Positions 63,462 to 64,000 of a stretch of DNA of 64,000 bases are shown here, in pieces. Made by a program: the position numbers and the translations under genes. Below the pieces are notes generated by a model. That model ran no database searches, was not told the DNA's origin, and saw only the letters and a program-made list of their open reading frames with translations. Location: the NCBI RefSeq assembly GCF_005280255.1, contig NZ_CP040018.1, positions 3,782,001-3,846,000 of the forward strand. The letters run 5' to 3'. Every line of letters begins with the position of its first letter. The first letter of the stretch is position 1. This DNA comes from Arthrobacter sp. 24S4-2. GTDB lineage: Bacteria > Actinomycetota > Actinomycetes > Actinomycetales > Micrococcaceae.

Positions 63462-64000
63462 GTTCTGTCCTTCACATGGTGCTCGGATGATGGAAATGGC
63501 GATGGGGCGGAATTTCCGGGAGCCAGCGCCCGGATAACGGCGGACACCAGGCCGGAAACGGTCGGCTCCCCGGCGACGGCGGCCACGGTCAGTCCCAGCG
63601 ACTCTGCCTCCGCCGCCGTCGAAAGCCCGATGGCCACGAAACGGCAGTCCCCCAGGGGCGACAGTCCTTCCTGGATGCGCCGGGCCGCACTTGGTGAAGC
63701 GGCGACGACGGCGTGGAGCCTCCCCGCGGCGAGCTCGGCTTTCGCCTCGGGCGGGGTAAGCACCGCGGCCAGTGGCTGGGCGTCGGCGCGGCCGCCGGTG
63801 GCGAAGCTGCGGGACGGATCGGCGGGATAATCCACCGTGTGATAGGCGGTGACCGCCTGGACACTGGCCCCGCGCGCCTCCAGTCCTTCGGCCAGGCCAC
63901 CGTCCGCAATGTCTGCCTGAGGCAGAAACACGCTGCCAGCTCCACCGGGCCAGATGTCAAGCAGCCCTGCCCCGGACTGGAGCCGGGACGGGGCCAGGTC
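63458..64000 (-). CDS. hemD: Uroporphyrinogen-III synthase, C-terminal part (start beyond the window)
   Basis: The frame is open to base 64000, so the N-terminal part lies outside. About 180 residues are visible: LPQADIADGGLAEGLEARGASVQAVTAYHTV is the hemD-typical middle, and a segment VVAASPSAARRIQEGL and FVAIGLSTAAEAESLGLTV mark the second domain. The enzyme closes hydroxymethylbilane to uroporphyrinogen III. Its stop overlaps hemB (ATGA), so hemD-hemB-LLM-hemL is one coupled operon. Confidence 0.9.
   Translation of the reverse strand, partial: DLAPSRLQSGAGLLDIWPGGAGSVFLPQADIADGGLAEGLEARGASVQAVTAYHTVDYPADPSRSFATGGRADAQPLAAVLTPPEAKAELAAGRLHAVVAASPSAARRIQEGLSPLGDCRFVAIGLSTAAEAESLGLTVAAVAGEPTVSGLVSAVIRALAPGNSAPSPFPSSEHHVKDRT

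Overview
The window is GC-rich chromosomal DNA from a high-GC Actinobacterium of the Micrococcaceae, most likely Arthrobacter or Pseudarthrobacter. The evidence is the gene content and codon use, the many GTG/TTG starts, and a block (37.4-55.9 kb) with the same gene neighbourhood as Mycobacterium tuberculosis Rv3193c-Rv3202c: a UPF0182 membrane protein, a PDZ/Lon-like protease, a DUF2342 protein, uvrD2, nudC, adnB and adnA. The genus is inferred, not proven. I see no insertion sequence, prophage, integrase or CRISPR array; this looks like core chromosome with a few accessory genes.

Layout. 0-3.4 kb: a DUF4350/MoxR/DUF58/DUF4166 operon. 3.4-5 kb: chorismate mutase followed by a MetE-like protein that has no cysteine. 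5.1-10.7 kb: a dipeptide/oligopeptide ABC importer. 11-13.5 kb: a caspase-fold protease tail to tail with a thermolysin-like HExxH metalloprotease; this is the most unusual pair in the window. 13.8-19 kb: mnmA, a FAD oxidoreductase, a cysteine desulfurase, a SufR-like (COG2345) regulator and a DoxX protein. The oxidoreductase and DoxX promoters share one architecture with a 29-bp dyad over the -10. 19-24 kb: a lipoprotein, a lipid kinase, a DnaJ-domain protein, trmL, and sigK/rskA behind a SigK-like promoter. 24.2-30.7 kb: gluconate permease and kinase, a PIG-L deacetylase, ETF alpha/beta and HtrA. 31-36.6 kb: a TPM-domain protein, PspA, photolyase and a cytochrome b-type membrane protein. 36.9-37.2 kb: two identical initiator tRNA genes. 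37.4-57.2 kb: the mycobacteria-like DNA-repair and protease block, ending with an alkyltransferase-like protein and a DEDD exonuclease. 57.4-59.9 kb: a polar amino-acid ABC importer. 60-64 kb: heme genes hemD(partial)-hemB-LLM oxidoreductase-hemL.

Seven genes are frameshifted by eight single-base events: the oligopeptide-binding protein, the COG2345 regulator, the DnaJ protein (twice), photolyase, the YgjP-like protease, uvrD2 and the amino-acid-binding protein. Seven of the eight are missing G or C bases in G/C runs. This looks like consensus error rather than gene decay, so these genes are probably intact in the organism. They are listed as pseudogenes only because the given sequence does not encode them in one frame.

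Working together: DNA repair is prominent (AdnAB, UvrD2, the alkyltransferase-like protein, photolyase), as are envelope stress and proteolysis (HtrA, PspA, TPM, PDZ-Lon, caspase, gluzincin) and sulfur/redox functions (cysteine desulfurase, MnmA, FAD reductase, SufR-like regulator).
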